6,316 bases of DNA from Deltaproteobacteria bacterium (GTDB lineage Bacteria; Desulfobacterota; Desulfobacteria; Desulfobacterales; SURF-7): assembly GCA_019307665.1 (NCBI GenBank), contig JAFDJC010000189.1, forward strand, positions 1 to 6,316. Reading direction: 5' to 3'. The notes beneath the pieces are model-generated. The model saw only the letters and a list, made by a program, of their open reading frames with translations, was not told the origin of the DNA and made no database searches. Every line of letters begins with the position of its first letter. The stretch's first letter is position 1. This document shows positions 1-4,984 of this stretch, piece after piece. A program made the position numbers and the translations under genes.

Positions 1-1
1 G

Positions 2-208
2 CCTGATTTTGCCGCTCAGATGAATCTGGAAATATTGCCGATCACCGCCGCTGAAGCATCTAGTTTCCATAAGTTACCAAGGCTTTCACACAAGGACCCC
101 TTTGACCGTATCATAATCTGGCAGGCTATTCAGCGAAAAATGACCTTGGTATCAAAGGATCACAATTTCAAAGCGTATCATAAATTTGGGCTAATAACTT
201 TTTGGTGA
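2..208 (+). CDS. PIN-domain toxin, VapC-like (C-terminal part; start lies left of the window)
   Basis: The reading frame is open from base 2 and ends at TGA 206-208, giving the last 68 residues of a protein that begins outside the window. Seen: LPRLSHKDPFDRIIIWQAIQ followed by LVSKDHNFKAY. This is the conserved C-terminal half of PIN-domain toxins, where the Asp of the DPFDR segment and the Asp of the SKD segment belong to the acidic metal-binding cluster. Known of the family: VapC proteins are Mg2+-dependent RNases, often cutting tRNA or rRNA, and are neutralised by a small antitoxin usually encoded just upstream. That partner would lie outside this window. PIN toxins are usually about 125-140 residues, so roughly half is missing here. 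The stop lies 8 bp from the stop of the convergent ATPase gene. Toxicity is inferred from family only. Confidence 0.82.
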   Translation, partial: PDFAAQMNLEILPITAAEASSFHKLPRLSHKDPFDRIIIWQAIQRKMTLVSKDHNFKAYHKFGLITFW

Positions 209-216
209 AGGATCAC

Positions 217-1365
217 TTAAAATTCACCGATGAAGATATGCAGGGGCATAACCAGTACATTTTCTGCAATTGGATATGTGTCTTCAACCGGTGCAATGAT
301 GTATGTTTGGTCTGGTGCGATGGTTTTTATTGCCGACCGGAAACGTTTTGAAACTTTCGGGCTGGTTGAAGATTTTATTTCCACGGCGATAGTCCGGGCG
401 CCTTTTGTCAGAATCAGATCAATTTCTGCGCCACTTGAAGTTCTGTAATATGAAGCCTGCCAGCGTGAAAACCGGGTCAAAACATTCTCTATGATAAACC
501 CCTCAAATGATGAACCGTAGACAGGGTTTGCAAAAAGATCTTCCATTGTTTCTATCCCTAGCAAAGCATGGAGTATTCCCGAATCTCTAATATAAACTTT
601 AGGGGATTTTATAAGCCGTTTCTTTGTGTTAATGGTATGTGGGGTGAGTACTCTGACAATAAATGTCTGTTCCAGTATATCAATATATTTTCTTATGGTA
701 TGCGAACTCACTCCCATTGAACCTGCTAATTTGGATGAGTTAAGCACCTGGCCATGTGAGTGCGACAACATTCTCCAGAACCTGCCCAGCGTATTGGCTG
801 GAATTCGGAACCCGAGCTGTGGAATATCTCGTTCCAGAAATGTTCTGATATAGTCTTCTCGCCACTGGATGCTGGTTTCGTTTTTTTCTGCAAGCAGGCT
901 TCTGGGATATCCTCCCCTTAACCAGTGCCTGTTTGGGGGTATAAAAAAAACTTCAGGTTGACTAAAGGGAGTGATCTCGATATAAGAAATTCTCCCAGCC
1001 AGAGATTCAGAACTCTGCTTAATCAGGTCTCGGGAGGCCGAGCCAAGGATTAAAAATTGTGTATTTCTTTTATTGCGATCAATGACGCCTCTGAGGACAG
1101 AAAAAATTTCAGGCGCCCTCTGAATTTCATCAAGACAGATCAGACGATCTTTGAATTGCTGAAAAAAAGCTTCGGGGTCAGTAAGTTTGTTTAAGTCTGC
1201 CGAACGTTCCAGGTCGAGATAGATCGCATCTGGGAAATGATCAATAAGCATTCCGGCAATGGTTGATTTGCCAACCTGTCTTGCGCCAAGAAGTGCGACA
1301 GCAGGGTTTGTATTCAACCGATCGATGATAGTGTCTGTAATATTTCTTTCGATTATTTTATGCAT
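217..1365 (-). CDS. AAA ATPase with DUF4143 / nuclease-like C-terminal domain
   Basis: A complete protein of 382 residues, the usual length for the family. The N-terminal P-loop domain has Walker A GARQVGKST (27-35), Walker B LICLDE (75-80) and a sensor-like LGSAS (107-111). A winged-helix-like stretch lies at about 206-232. The C-terminal DUF4143-type region contains FEGFIIEN (287-294), GAEIDLIL (312-319) and AVEIKSS (327-333). The last two resemble the D...ExK core of PD-(D/E)XK nuclease folds (D316, E329, K331), but activity is not proven. Such ATPases are abundant in bacteria and archaea, are often near mobile or toxin genes, and have no settled role. The ATG at 1365 is chosen because the protein begins with the typical KxIxR segment and a promoter sits immediately upstream. 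There is no Shine-Dalgarno sequence, and the start of transcription would fall close to the ATG. The gene appears monocistronic. Confidence 0.93.
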   Translation of the reverse strand: MHKIIERNITDTIIDRLNTNPAVALLGARQVGKSTIAGMLIDHFPDAIYLDLERSADLNKLTDPEAFFQQFKDRLICLDEIQRAPEIFSVLRGVIDRNKRNTQFLILGSASRDLIKQSSESLAGRISYIEITPFSQPEVFFIPPNRHWLRGGYPRSLLAEKNETSIQWREDYIRTFLERDIPQLGFRIPANTLGRFWRMLSHSHGQVLNSSKLAGSMGVSSHTIRKYIDILEQTFIVRVLTPHTINTKKRLIKSPKVYIRDSGILHALLGIETMEDLFANPVYGSSFEGFIIENVLTRFSRWQASYYRTSSGAEIDLILTKGARTIAVEIKSSTSPKVSKRFRSAIKTIAPDQTYIIAPVEDTYPIAENVLVMPLHIFIGEF

Positions 1366-1371
1366 ATTTGA

Positions 1372-1400
1372 ACTTTATGTGCAAAAATACACAATGTCAA
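1372..1400 (-). promoter_or_regulatory. Predicted sigma70 promoter of the ATPase gene, with a dyad in the spacer
   Basis: On the minus strand TTGACA (1400-1395) is followed by a 17-nt spacer and TAAAGT (1377-1372; 4 of 6 matches to TATAAT). The spacer is almost filled by TGTGCAAAAATACACA (plus strand 1378-1393), an imperfect inverted repeat with arms TGTGCA and TACACA. It could bind a repressor. Only six bases separate the -10 box from the ATG, so the transcript may be leaderless or nearly so. Positions are by eye. Confidence 0.55.
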
Positions 1401-1619
1401 GGCAAGAAAAGTGAGAGCTTTGAAAAACCGGTCAGATTCCCGATTTTATGATTTTCAATTTTTTTTCAAAAATGAGAGACGATTTTTTGATTATCAGGTA
1501 ACGAACGCGAATTCCTTTTGTCTGTGAAGATAGGAAATAGAAGATAGGATAGAGGAATTAGGAAACAGGAACTGGGAAAGAGGTCGGAAGTCAGAAGGGC
1601 GGCATTGCAATCAAGATGT
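1401..1619. other. Non-coding spacer between the ATPase promoter and the Rpn remnant
   Basis: No convincing gene is seen on either strand. The stretch starts with AT-rich sequence containing a 9-bp inverted repeat, TTTGAAAAA at 1419-1427 and TTTTTCAAA at 1462-1470, with a 34-nt loop. It continues with the purine-rich tandem repeats listed separately. The 76-codon minus-strand open frame across 1466-1696 is the pyrimidine-rich complement of those repeats and resembles no family. If the nearby nuclease gene once had its N-terminal domain here, no trace of it is visible. Confidence 0.5.
1526..1595 (+). repeat. Degenerate 14-bp purine-rich tandem repeat, about five copies
   Basis: Five consecutive 14-nt units line up without gaps: GAAGATAGGAAATA (1526-1539), GAAGATAGGATAGA (1540-1553), GGAATTAGGAAACA (1554-1567), GGAACTGGGAAAGA (1568-1581) and the more diverged GGTCGGAAGTCAGA (1582-1595). 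The first two agree at 12 of 14 positions. A rough consensus is GGAANTAGGAAANA. The plus strand is almost all purines. No function is evident. The array lies just upstream of the Rpn remnant. Confidence 0.75.
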
Positions 1620-1880
1620 GAGATAGCAAAAAAAGGAGGGGAAATTGCAATGACTACAGCTGAAAGACTTAGACAGGAGGGCATGCGACAGGGCATGTAA
1701 GAAGGTATTCGTGAAGGCAGTTACAGTACATATTTCAATTTGATCTGGAATATGAAAAAAAATAATCTTTCCGATAAAGATATTTCCCTGCTGACAAATC
1801 TCGATATTGAGATTGTTAAGAAAATACTCAATAAAGAGTGCATTGAAATTCTCCTGTATCTTTTAGATCAAGATATATAA
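1620..1880 (+). pseudogene. C-terminal remnant of an Rpn-type (PD-(D/E)XK transposase-like) nuclease gene, with an in-frame stop
   Basis: Frame 1620-1880 reads EIAKKGGEIA, then MTTAERLRQEGMRQGM, then TAA (1698-1700). It continues in the same frame with EGIREGSYSTYFNLIWNM and a helical tail ending LLYLLDQDI at TAA 1878-1880. The ERLRQEGM-QGM-EGIREG pattern is the helical linker typical of the C-terminus of Rpn/YhgA-like proteins, whose N-terminal nuclease domain is absent here. The stop most simply reflects a Gln codon CAA changed to TAA. The left limit is approximate because the frame stays open further upstream without recognisable similarity. A strong AGGAGGGG lies 8 nt before the in-frame ATG at 1650, so a 16-residue peptide could still be made. 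The final stop abuts the stop of the opposing antitoxin gene. Confidence 0.68.
1634..1652 (+). promoter_or_regulatory. Strong ribosome binding site and in-frame internal ATG inside the Rpn remnant
   Basis: AGGAGGGG (1634-1641) sits 8 nt before ATG 1650-1652, which is in frame with the nuclease C-terminal domain. Before the TAA at 1698 arose, initiation here would have given a separate C-terminal protein of 76 residues. Known: E. coli Rpn genes make such small proteins from internal starts, and these inhibit the full-length nuclease. Use of this site here is inferred. Confidence 0.5.
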
Positions 1881-2174
1881 TTAAGATAAAGGGTCAAATT
1901 CTAAATTGACCTTATATCCAAGTGCATTCGCATATTTTGAAATAGTTGAAAGAGTAGGAAATGAAACTTTTTCCCCGCCTTCAAGTCGTGAAATATTGCT
2001 TTTTTGAGTACCCATGAGCCTGGCAACTTGCTCCTGGGTTTTCCCCTCTTTAATCCTGAGCTTTATAAGTTTTCTTCTAAGCTCCCAAACAGGTGCCATT
2101 GCTTCATATTCTTTTTTAAACTCGGGATCTTTTAACGCTTTTTCTTTAAAATCTTTAAAAGATGGTCTGTTCAT
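1881..2174 (-). CDS. XRE-family helix-turn-helix antitoxin, HigA-like
   Basis: A complete protein of 97 residues. The N-terminal third is charged and helical. The C-terminal two thirds is a Cro/C1-type helix-turn-helix domain, with helices around TQEQVARLMG (46-55) and the recognition segment TQKSNISRLE (56-65), ending in the beta-like YKVNLEF (87-93). This arrangement is typical of antitoxins paired with HigB/Gp49-like toxins, which bind their own operator and block the toxin. The ATG at 2174 is fixed by a perfect AAAGGAGGT (2186-2178) placed 8 nt upstream and by the ATGA overlap with the TGA that ends the interrupted toxin frame. The site lies within toxin codons, so the antitoxin can be translated independently. 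The gene is intact although its toxin is not, so it may now act only as a repressor of its own promoter. The palindrome upstream of the module is its likely operator. Confidence 0.88.
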   Translation of the reverse strand: MNRPSFKDFKEKALKDPEFKKEYEAMAPVWELRRKLIKLRIKEGKTQEQVARLMGTQKSNISRLEGGEKVSFPTLSTISKYANALGYKVNLEFDPLS

Positions 2175-2506
2175 TTTTTGTTACCTCCTTTGAGCTCCTT
2201 CATTCGTCTTGTAGCAAGGTCTAAATCTTTTTTAGGCGTTTTTTGTGTTTTTTTAATAATCGAATGAAGAATTACAATTTTATTGTTTTGAATGGTGCAA
2301 AAGAATGATCTTCCGATCCCTTAGTTGCCTTTTGCTCTAATTTCAAATAATCCTTTTCCCATTGGTGCTGTATGAGGTTTCCCTATATTGGGTCCCACTT
2401 CTTCTATCAGTTCTAAAATGTGGGTTAAATTTGCCAATATCCCAGATGGAAAAGACAGGGTCTGTTTTTCAACTTTTTTATTATAGAATGTGATAGTCCA
2501 ATTCAT
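2171..2506 (-). pseudogene. HigB/Gp49-like RelE-superfamily toxin gene interrupted by one in-frame TAA
   Basis: From ATG 2506 the frame encodes MNWTITFYNKKVEKQ through GKGLFEIRAKGN (61 residues), meets TAA at 2323-2321, and continues in the same frame with GIGRSFFCTIQ, KIVILHSIIKKTQKTPKK and a helical end to TGA 2173-2171. The whole matches the layout of phage-derived Gp49-like/HigB toxins: an N-terminal hairpin, GLFE-R-K, then GIGR-F/Y-C and the basic HSF-KKTQKTPK core that supplies RNA-binding residues. The premature stop removes that second half, so an active toxin is unlikely. A Glu codon GAA changed to TAA is the simplest cause, as relatives often have KEGIGR here. ATG 2506 is preferred over ATG 2542 because the latter overlaps the -10 box and operator. 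No good Shine-Dalgarno precedes it. Rare readthrough, or a base-call error, could restore a 111-residue protein. Confidence 0.8.
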
Positions 2507-2540
2507 ATTATCAAGAACCCATTTTTTTACTTTGCTGTAC

Positions 2541-2568
2541 ATGTTATCATTTTTGATAACTATGTCAA
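2541..2568 (-). promoter_or_regulatory. Promoter and palindromic operator of the HigBA-like module
   Basis: On the minus strand TTGACA (2568-2563), a 16-nt spacer and TAACAT (2546-2541) form a good sigma70 promoter. The interval is filled by GTTATCATTTTTGATAAC (2543-2560), a perfect 7-bp inverted repeat around TTTT that runs into the -10 box. Its position lets a bound XRE antitoxin exclude RNA polymerase, the usual autoregulation of such modules. Transcription would start near 2534, about 28 nt before the toxin ATG. Confidence 0.68.
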
Positions 2569-2608
2569 GCGGTATTAAATGTAAAAGTGATAGGCTTTGA
2601 TTTTGGGA

Positions 2609-2653
2609 CACCCCAGTTAAATACGCTGCGCTGTCCTTCGGAATTTAACAGGG
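2609..2653. repeat. Degenerate palindromic repeat element, copy 1
   Basis: CACCCCAGTTAAATACGC (2609-2626) matches copy 2 at 3427-3444 in 16 of 18 positions, and both copies continue to a CCTTCGG (here 2635-2641). Within this copy the arms CCCAGTTAAAT (2612-2622) and ATTTAACAGGG (2643-2653) pair at 10 of 11 positions around a 20-nt loop. It looks like a REP-like extragenic palindrome. It lies just beyond the terminator of the AbrB/RelE-like module. Confidence 0.6.
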
Positions 2654-2680
2654 CAGGCAAAGACGCTAAGAAGGGCATGA

Positions 2681-2714
2681 AAAACAAAAAATCGGGGGCA
2701 GCTACAAGCCCGAT
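2681..2714 (-). terminator. Intrinsic terminator of the AbrB/RelE-like operon
   Basis: Read on the minus strand, ATCGGG (2714-2709) pairs with CCCGAT (2696-2691) across a 12-nt loop, and the stem can extend with a two-base bulge. It is followed at once by TTTTTTGTTTT (2691-2681 region). It starts 6 nt after the toxin stop codon. This is a standard Rho-independent design and separates this operon from the HigBA-like module downstream. Confidence 0.75.
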
Positions 2715-2720
2715 CTCATA

Positions 2721-3038
2721 TTATTTGTAGGCAGAATCGTGGTCTGGATGCAAAGACAATATACGCAGCCATAATCGGTCACGATATCCAATTGCCCGAA
2801 ATTCTTTGTTTATTCGGAAAGTGTATAGCCGGCACCCTTTTGGACCTTTTTGAGACAAAATTGCTTCCCATTTTAACCCGCGGTCTGAATAAATCTGCTG
2901 CCAGGTCATGCTGGTTAGCTTTTTAAGGGTATTCAGAATATTTCGCTGGTCATTTTTTGTAAGATGGAACAGAGCATTTTGAAATACAGGATTGTTCAAA
3001 TCCAGCCGTATGAAAGTGTCTGTCTTGCCGGATGTCAT
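2721..3038 (-). CDS. Putative RelE/ParE-superfamily toxin
   Basis: A complete protein of 105 residues. The C-terminal half carries the RelE-like strand pattern YTFRINKEFRAIGYRD (72-87) then LRILSLHPDHDSAY (91-104). R75, K78, R81 and the late HPDHD segment are the plausible RNA-binding or catalytic positions. The N-terminal half is helical, with a conserved-looking LTSMTWQQIYSDRGLKWE (41-58). Known of the superfamily: these small basic proteins cut mRNA at the ribosome or poison gyrase. Which applies here cannot be told. The ATG at 3038 overlaps the antitoxin stop by ATGA (3035-3038), and no clear ribosome binding site precedes it, so translation is probably coupled to the antitoxin. An intrinsic terminator follows directly. 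The toxin assignment rests on fold pattern and gene context; the family is less familiar to me than classic RelE. Confidence 0.78.
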   Translation of the reverse strand: MTSGKTDTFIRLDLNNPVFQNALFHLTKNDQRNILNTLKKLTSMTWQQIYSDRGLKWEAILSQKGPKGCRLYTFRINKEFRAIGYRDRLWLRILSLHPDHDSAYK

Positions 3039-3286
3039 TTAATCCAAGTCTTCATCTGCTTTATGTCAGTTTCTTTGGGGGAATTTTTTTCTGCCCAGGT
3101 GATGGCTTTGTTAAGTTCGTATTGAACGTCTGTGGTATGAATCCATTTTTCATTATCAGGAATAAAACGTCCCAGCTTGACCAGCCAGACGCCCTTGTCC
3201 ACTTCGCTTAACATTACACTCTGCCCTGCAAATTTTTTACCGAGGGAAATCTGCCCGCTGCTGCCCACTGTTTTGATTGTATCCAT
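3035..3286 (-). CDS. AbrB/SpoVT-like antitoxin
   Basis: A complete protein of 83 residues. The N-terminal half, TVGSSGQISLGKKFAGQSVMLSEVDKG (about 6-32) plus VWLVKLG, has the strand-turn pattern of the swapped-hairpin AbrB/MazE DNA-binding fold: a G-Q-I-L-GKKFAGQ core followed by the V-L--VD-G-W hairpin. The C-terminal half is acidic and helical (NKAITWAEKNSPKETDIKQ), as expected for a tail that wraps the toxin. The ATG at 3286 is supported by AGGAAAGG about 5 nt upstream and by a near-consensus promoter. It is the first gene of a two-gene operon and overlaps the toxin by 4 nt. It probably represses its own promoter through the palindrome at 3325-3334. The antitoxin role is inferred from the pairing. 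Confidence 0.8.
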   Translation of the reverse strand: MDTIKTVGSSGQISLGKKFAGQSVMLSEVDKGVWLVKLGRFIPDNEKWIHTTDVQYELNKAITWAEKNSPKETDIKQMKTWIK

Positions 3287-3318
3287 GGCACCTTTCCTTA
3301 AATTGATATTATGAATTT

Positions 3319-3346
3319 ATGATAGCATTAATGCATGAAATGTCAA
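3319..3346 (-). promoter_or_regulatory. Promoter and palindromic operator of the AbrB/RelE-like module
   Basis: On the minus strand TTGACA (3346-3341), a 16-nt spacer and TATCAT (3324-3319; 5 of 6 matches) form a near-consensus sigma70 promoter. The spacer ends in GCATTAATGC (3325-3334), a perfect 10-bp palindrome touching the -10 box, a likely operator for the antitoxin. The predicted start of transcription is about 25 nt upstream of the antitoxin ATG, leaving room for its ribosome binding site. Confidence 0.7.
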
Positions 3347-3426
3347 GGCTTTTATGGGGTCAGAAAAATAGTTGCTGACTATGGAGGACGTTCGTGCGGG
3401 GCTTGCGGAAAATTTTGTTTTTTGGC

Positions 3427-3475
3427 CACCCCGGTTAAATGCGCCCCGGTTGAATCCCTTCGGGAGAATCAACGA
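3427..3475. repeat. Degenerate palindromic repeat element, copy 2
   Basis: CACCCCGGTTAAATGCGC (3427-3444) matches copy 1 at 16 of 18 positions and is followed by CCTTCGG (3457-3463). Here the left arm is duplicated: CCCCGGTTAAAT (3429-3440) and CCCCGGTTGAAT (3444-3455), 15 bp apart. The second arm can fold through TCCC-TTC-GGGA and GTTGA/TCAAC toward 3471. Together with copy 1 it brackets the AbrB/RelE-like module. Confidence 0.58.
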
Positions 3476-3508
3476 GGTCACCCATTAAATATTAATTGTT
3501 GGACACGG

Positions 3509-3531
3509 GTTAACGCGGATTAAAAAAGAAA
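3509..3531 (+). repeat. Two-unit 10-bp repeat upstream of the VanZ-like gene
   Basis: Within GGACACGGGTTAACGCGGATTA two 10-nt units, ACACGGGTTA and ACGCGGATTA, lie side by side and agree at 8 of 10 positions. Similar ACACGGATTA-type strings occur as repeats in many environmental genomes (recollection). It is too short to be sure. Confidence 0.3.
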
Positions 3532-3532
3532 A

Positions 3533-3910
3533 ATGAGCATTAAACTTCTGGCAAGATCATTGTTTGCAATATGGCTAATGGCTGTAGCTGCTTTGTCCGT
3601 CATATCGCATCCGGGCAGTAAAGATTTACTGGTATCTGTCAAATTGACCAGTTCAGGTTTCGTAATGCACGGGCTTGCTTGTTTCGTAGGAATGTTATTA
3701 TGCTTCCTGGCTTTTGATGCGAAGAGAATTTCTTTTATTGTGTGGACCGGGTTGCTGATCTTTATCTATAGTGTGGTTTTAGAGGTTGTCCAGTTTTACC
3801 TGCCTTACAGGACTTTTAATGTGTATGACATTGCTGGAAATGGGATTGGGGTAATCTTAGGAATGGGCGTTGGAGCGTGTAAACGTGTGAGTGATGCTGA
3901 AGTTAGATGA
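3533..3910 (+). CDS. VanZ-like family membrane protein
   Basis: A complete protein of 125 residues, the size of small VanZ-like proteins. Four hydrophobic segments are visible at about 6-24, 42-60, 66-86 and 100-115. The family signature is present: a His at the start of the second segment (H46), E84 and Q87 in the third (EVVQFYLPYRTFNVYDIAGN), R93, and D99 leading into the last helix. Known of the family: the namesake VanZ lowers teicoplanin susceptibility by an unclear mechanism, and most members, including small ones like this, have no known role. The ATG at 3533 follows a purine-rich but weak ribosome binding region (AAAAAAGAAAA). It is the first of three plus-strand genes but is separated from the next by 246 bp. 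No resistance role should be assumed. Confidence 0.85.
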   Translation: MSIKLLARSLFAIWLMAVAALSVISHPGSKDLLVSVKLTSSGFVMHGLACFVGMLLCFLAFDAKRISFIVWTGLLIFIYSVVLEVVQFYLPYRTFNVYDIAGNGIGVILGMGVGACKRVSDAEVR

Positions 3911-4156
3911 AAAACAAAATATTTTTAATACCCCAATTGAGCGAAGCGGAAATATTATCAACCTTCCATTGCCTATTGAGCTTTTCGGGCTGGAAGCTTT
4001 TATACGTTCCTTGATTTATGTATTGACCGGCCTTAAAATTTTTCATTACACCCAGCGTTTGATAAAGATTTGATTTTGGTCGATTTTGTTGCTATTCATG
4101 GTGGTGAGCGATCCATGTTGTTTTACTGGTATCATATGGAAAAGGGGGGGGGCACG
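3911..4156 (+). other. Spacer between the VanZ-like gene and the hydrolase, no convincing gene
   Basis: A 60-codon frame at 3891-4073 overlaps the end of the VanZ-like gene by 20 nt, has no clear ribosome binding site and resembles no family I know. A second 35-codon frame from ATG 3907 is equally unsupported. The hydrolase frame is open back to TTG 4070, but the extra 29 residues look unlike a hydrolase N-terminus. No clear promoter or terminator was found. A G9 run closes the interval at 4144-4152. Confidence 0.4.
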
Positions 4157-4948
4157 ATGAAACTGGAAATTATTTCAAAGAAGCCAAAAGGTGCTTCTCG
4201 AAAGCCACCGATTCTTTTTATTCATGGAGCATGGCATGGTGCCTGGTGCTGGGAAAAGTACTTTTTGCCGTATTTTGCCGACAAGGGATATACTTCTTAT
4301 GCATTAAGTTTCAGGGGGCATGGAAATAGTGATGCACCTCGAAGTTTTCGAGGAATGGGCATTTCAGATTATGTGACAGATATTGCACAGGTAATCGACC
4401 AGCTTCCTGAAAAACCAGTGATTGTTGGGCATTCCATGGGAGGCCTGGTAACCCAGAAATATTTGGAAAAAAACACCCTTCCCGCAGCAATCCTGCTGGC
4501 ATCTGTTCCCATTAAGGGGGTGCTGGGAACTACCCTTCGCATCGCATGTCGCCACCCGCTGATTTTGTTGAAGGTAAACCTGACCATGCGCCTGTATCCG
4601 GTGGTGGGAAGTCAAAAGCTTACCCGGGAAGCCTTTTTTTCAGAGGATATGGATCCTGATATGGTAAAAGAATATTTTCATAAAATGCAGGATGAATCTT
4701 ATCGGGCATTCCTGGACATGATGTTTTTTCAGCTTCCCAAGCCTGATAAAGTTACTACAGATCTCCTCATACTCGGGGCGGAAAAAGATACCGTATTCAC
4801 GATGAGCGAGATTAAGCAGACCGCAGCGGTTTATGGTATAACCCCTGAATTTTTCAAAGGAATGGCACATGATATGATGCTGGAAAAAGGCTGGCAGGAA
4901 GTGGCGGATCGGATCATTGAGTGGCTTAGTGAAAAAGGGATAGAATAA
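4157..4948 (+). CDS. Alpha/beta-hydrolase fold protein (lysophospholipase/lipase-like)
   Basis: With the start at ATG 4157 the product has 263 residues, typical for the fold. Seen in order: the oxyanion-loop segment FIHGAWHGAWCW (21-32), RGHGNSD (53-59), the nucleophile elbow GHSMGG (91-96) with Ser93, a helical cap region (about 120-195), the acid strand LLILGAEKD with Asp211, and GMAHDMM with His238. The triad is complete, so an active serine hydrolase acting on an ester, thioester or amide is likely. The substrate cannot be told. No signal peptide is seen, so it is probably cytoplasmic. ATG 4157 is preferred because the conserved part begins directly after it and a G-rich ribosome binding stretch ends 4 nt upstream. 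In-frame ATGs at 4136 and 4115 and a TTG at 4070 are alternatives. The next gene starts 36 bp downstream and may be co-transcribed. Confidence 0.9.
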   Translation: MKLEIISKKPKGASRKPPILFIHGAWHGAWCWEKYFLPYFADKGYTSYALSFRGHGNSDAPRSFRGMGISDYVTDIAQVIDQLPEKPVIVGHSMGGLVTQKYLEKNTLPAAILLASVPIKGVLGTTLRIACRHPLILLKVNLTMRLYPVVGSQKLTREAFFSEDMDPDMVKEYFHKMQDESYRAFLDMMFFQLPKPDKVTTDLLILGAEKDTVFTMSEIKQTAAVYGITPEFFKGMAHDMMLEKGWQEVADRIIEWLSEKGIE

Positions 4949-4984
4949 AAAGAATAATGGCGGGAAAGTCAAAAAATAAGCATC

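Noticed and set aside
204..228. GGTGAA / TTCACC inverted repeat at the VapC-ATPase junction as a terminator
   Set aside because: The stem is only 6 bp with a 13-nt loop and no T-tract follows it on either strand.
1419..1470. 9-bp inverted repeat TTTGAAAAA / TTTTTCAAA as the ends of a small mobile element
   Set aside because: The arms are low-complexity A/T runs, the interior is only 34 nt, and no target duplication is visible.
1604..1651. Two ATTGCAAT palindromes exactly 40 bp apart
   Set aside because: Eight-base palindromes are common in AT-rich DNA, and the second one overlaps the start codon region of the Rpn remnant. No further symmetry supports an operator.
1698..2323. Two in-frame TAA codons in conserved frames (1698-1700 and 2323-2321) as a sign of stop-codon reassignment
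   Set aside because: TAA also ends the ATPase and XRE antitoxin genes exactly where their families end, so it is used as a normal stop. Two independent nonsense mutations are simpler.
3335..3523. 62-codon plus-strand frame beginning MKCQGFYGVRK
   Set aside because: It starts inside the opposing promoter, runs through the palindromic repeat, has no ribosome binding site and resembles no protein family.
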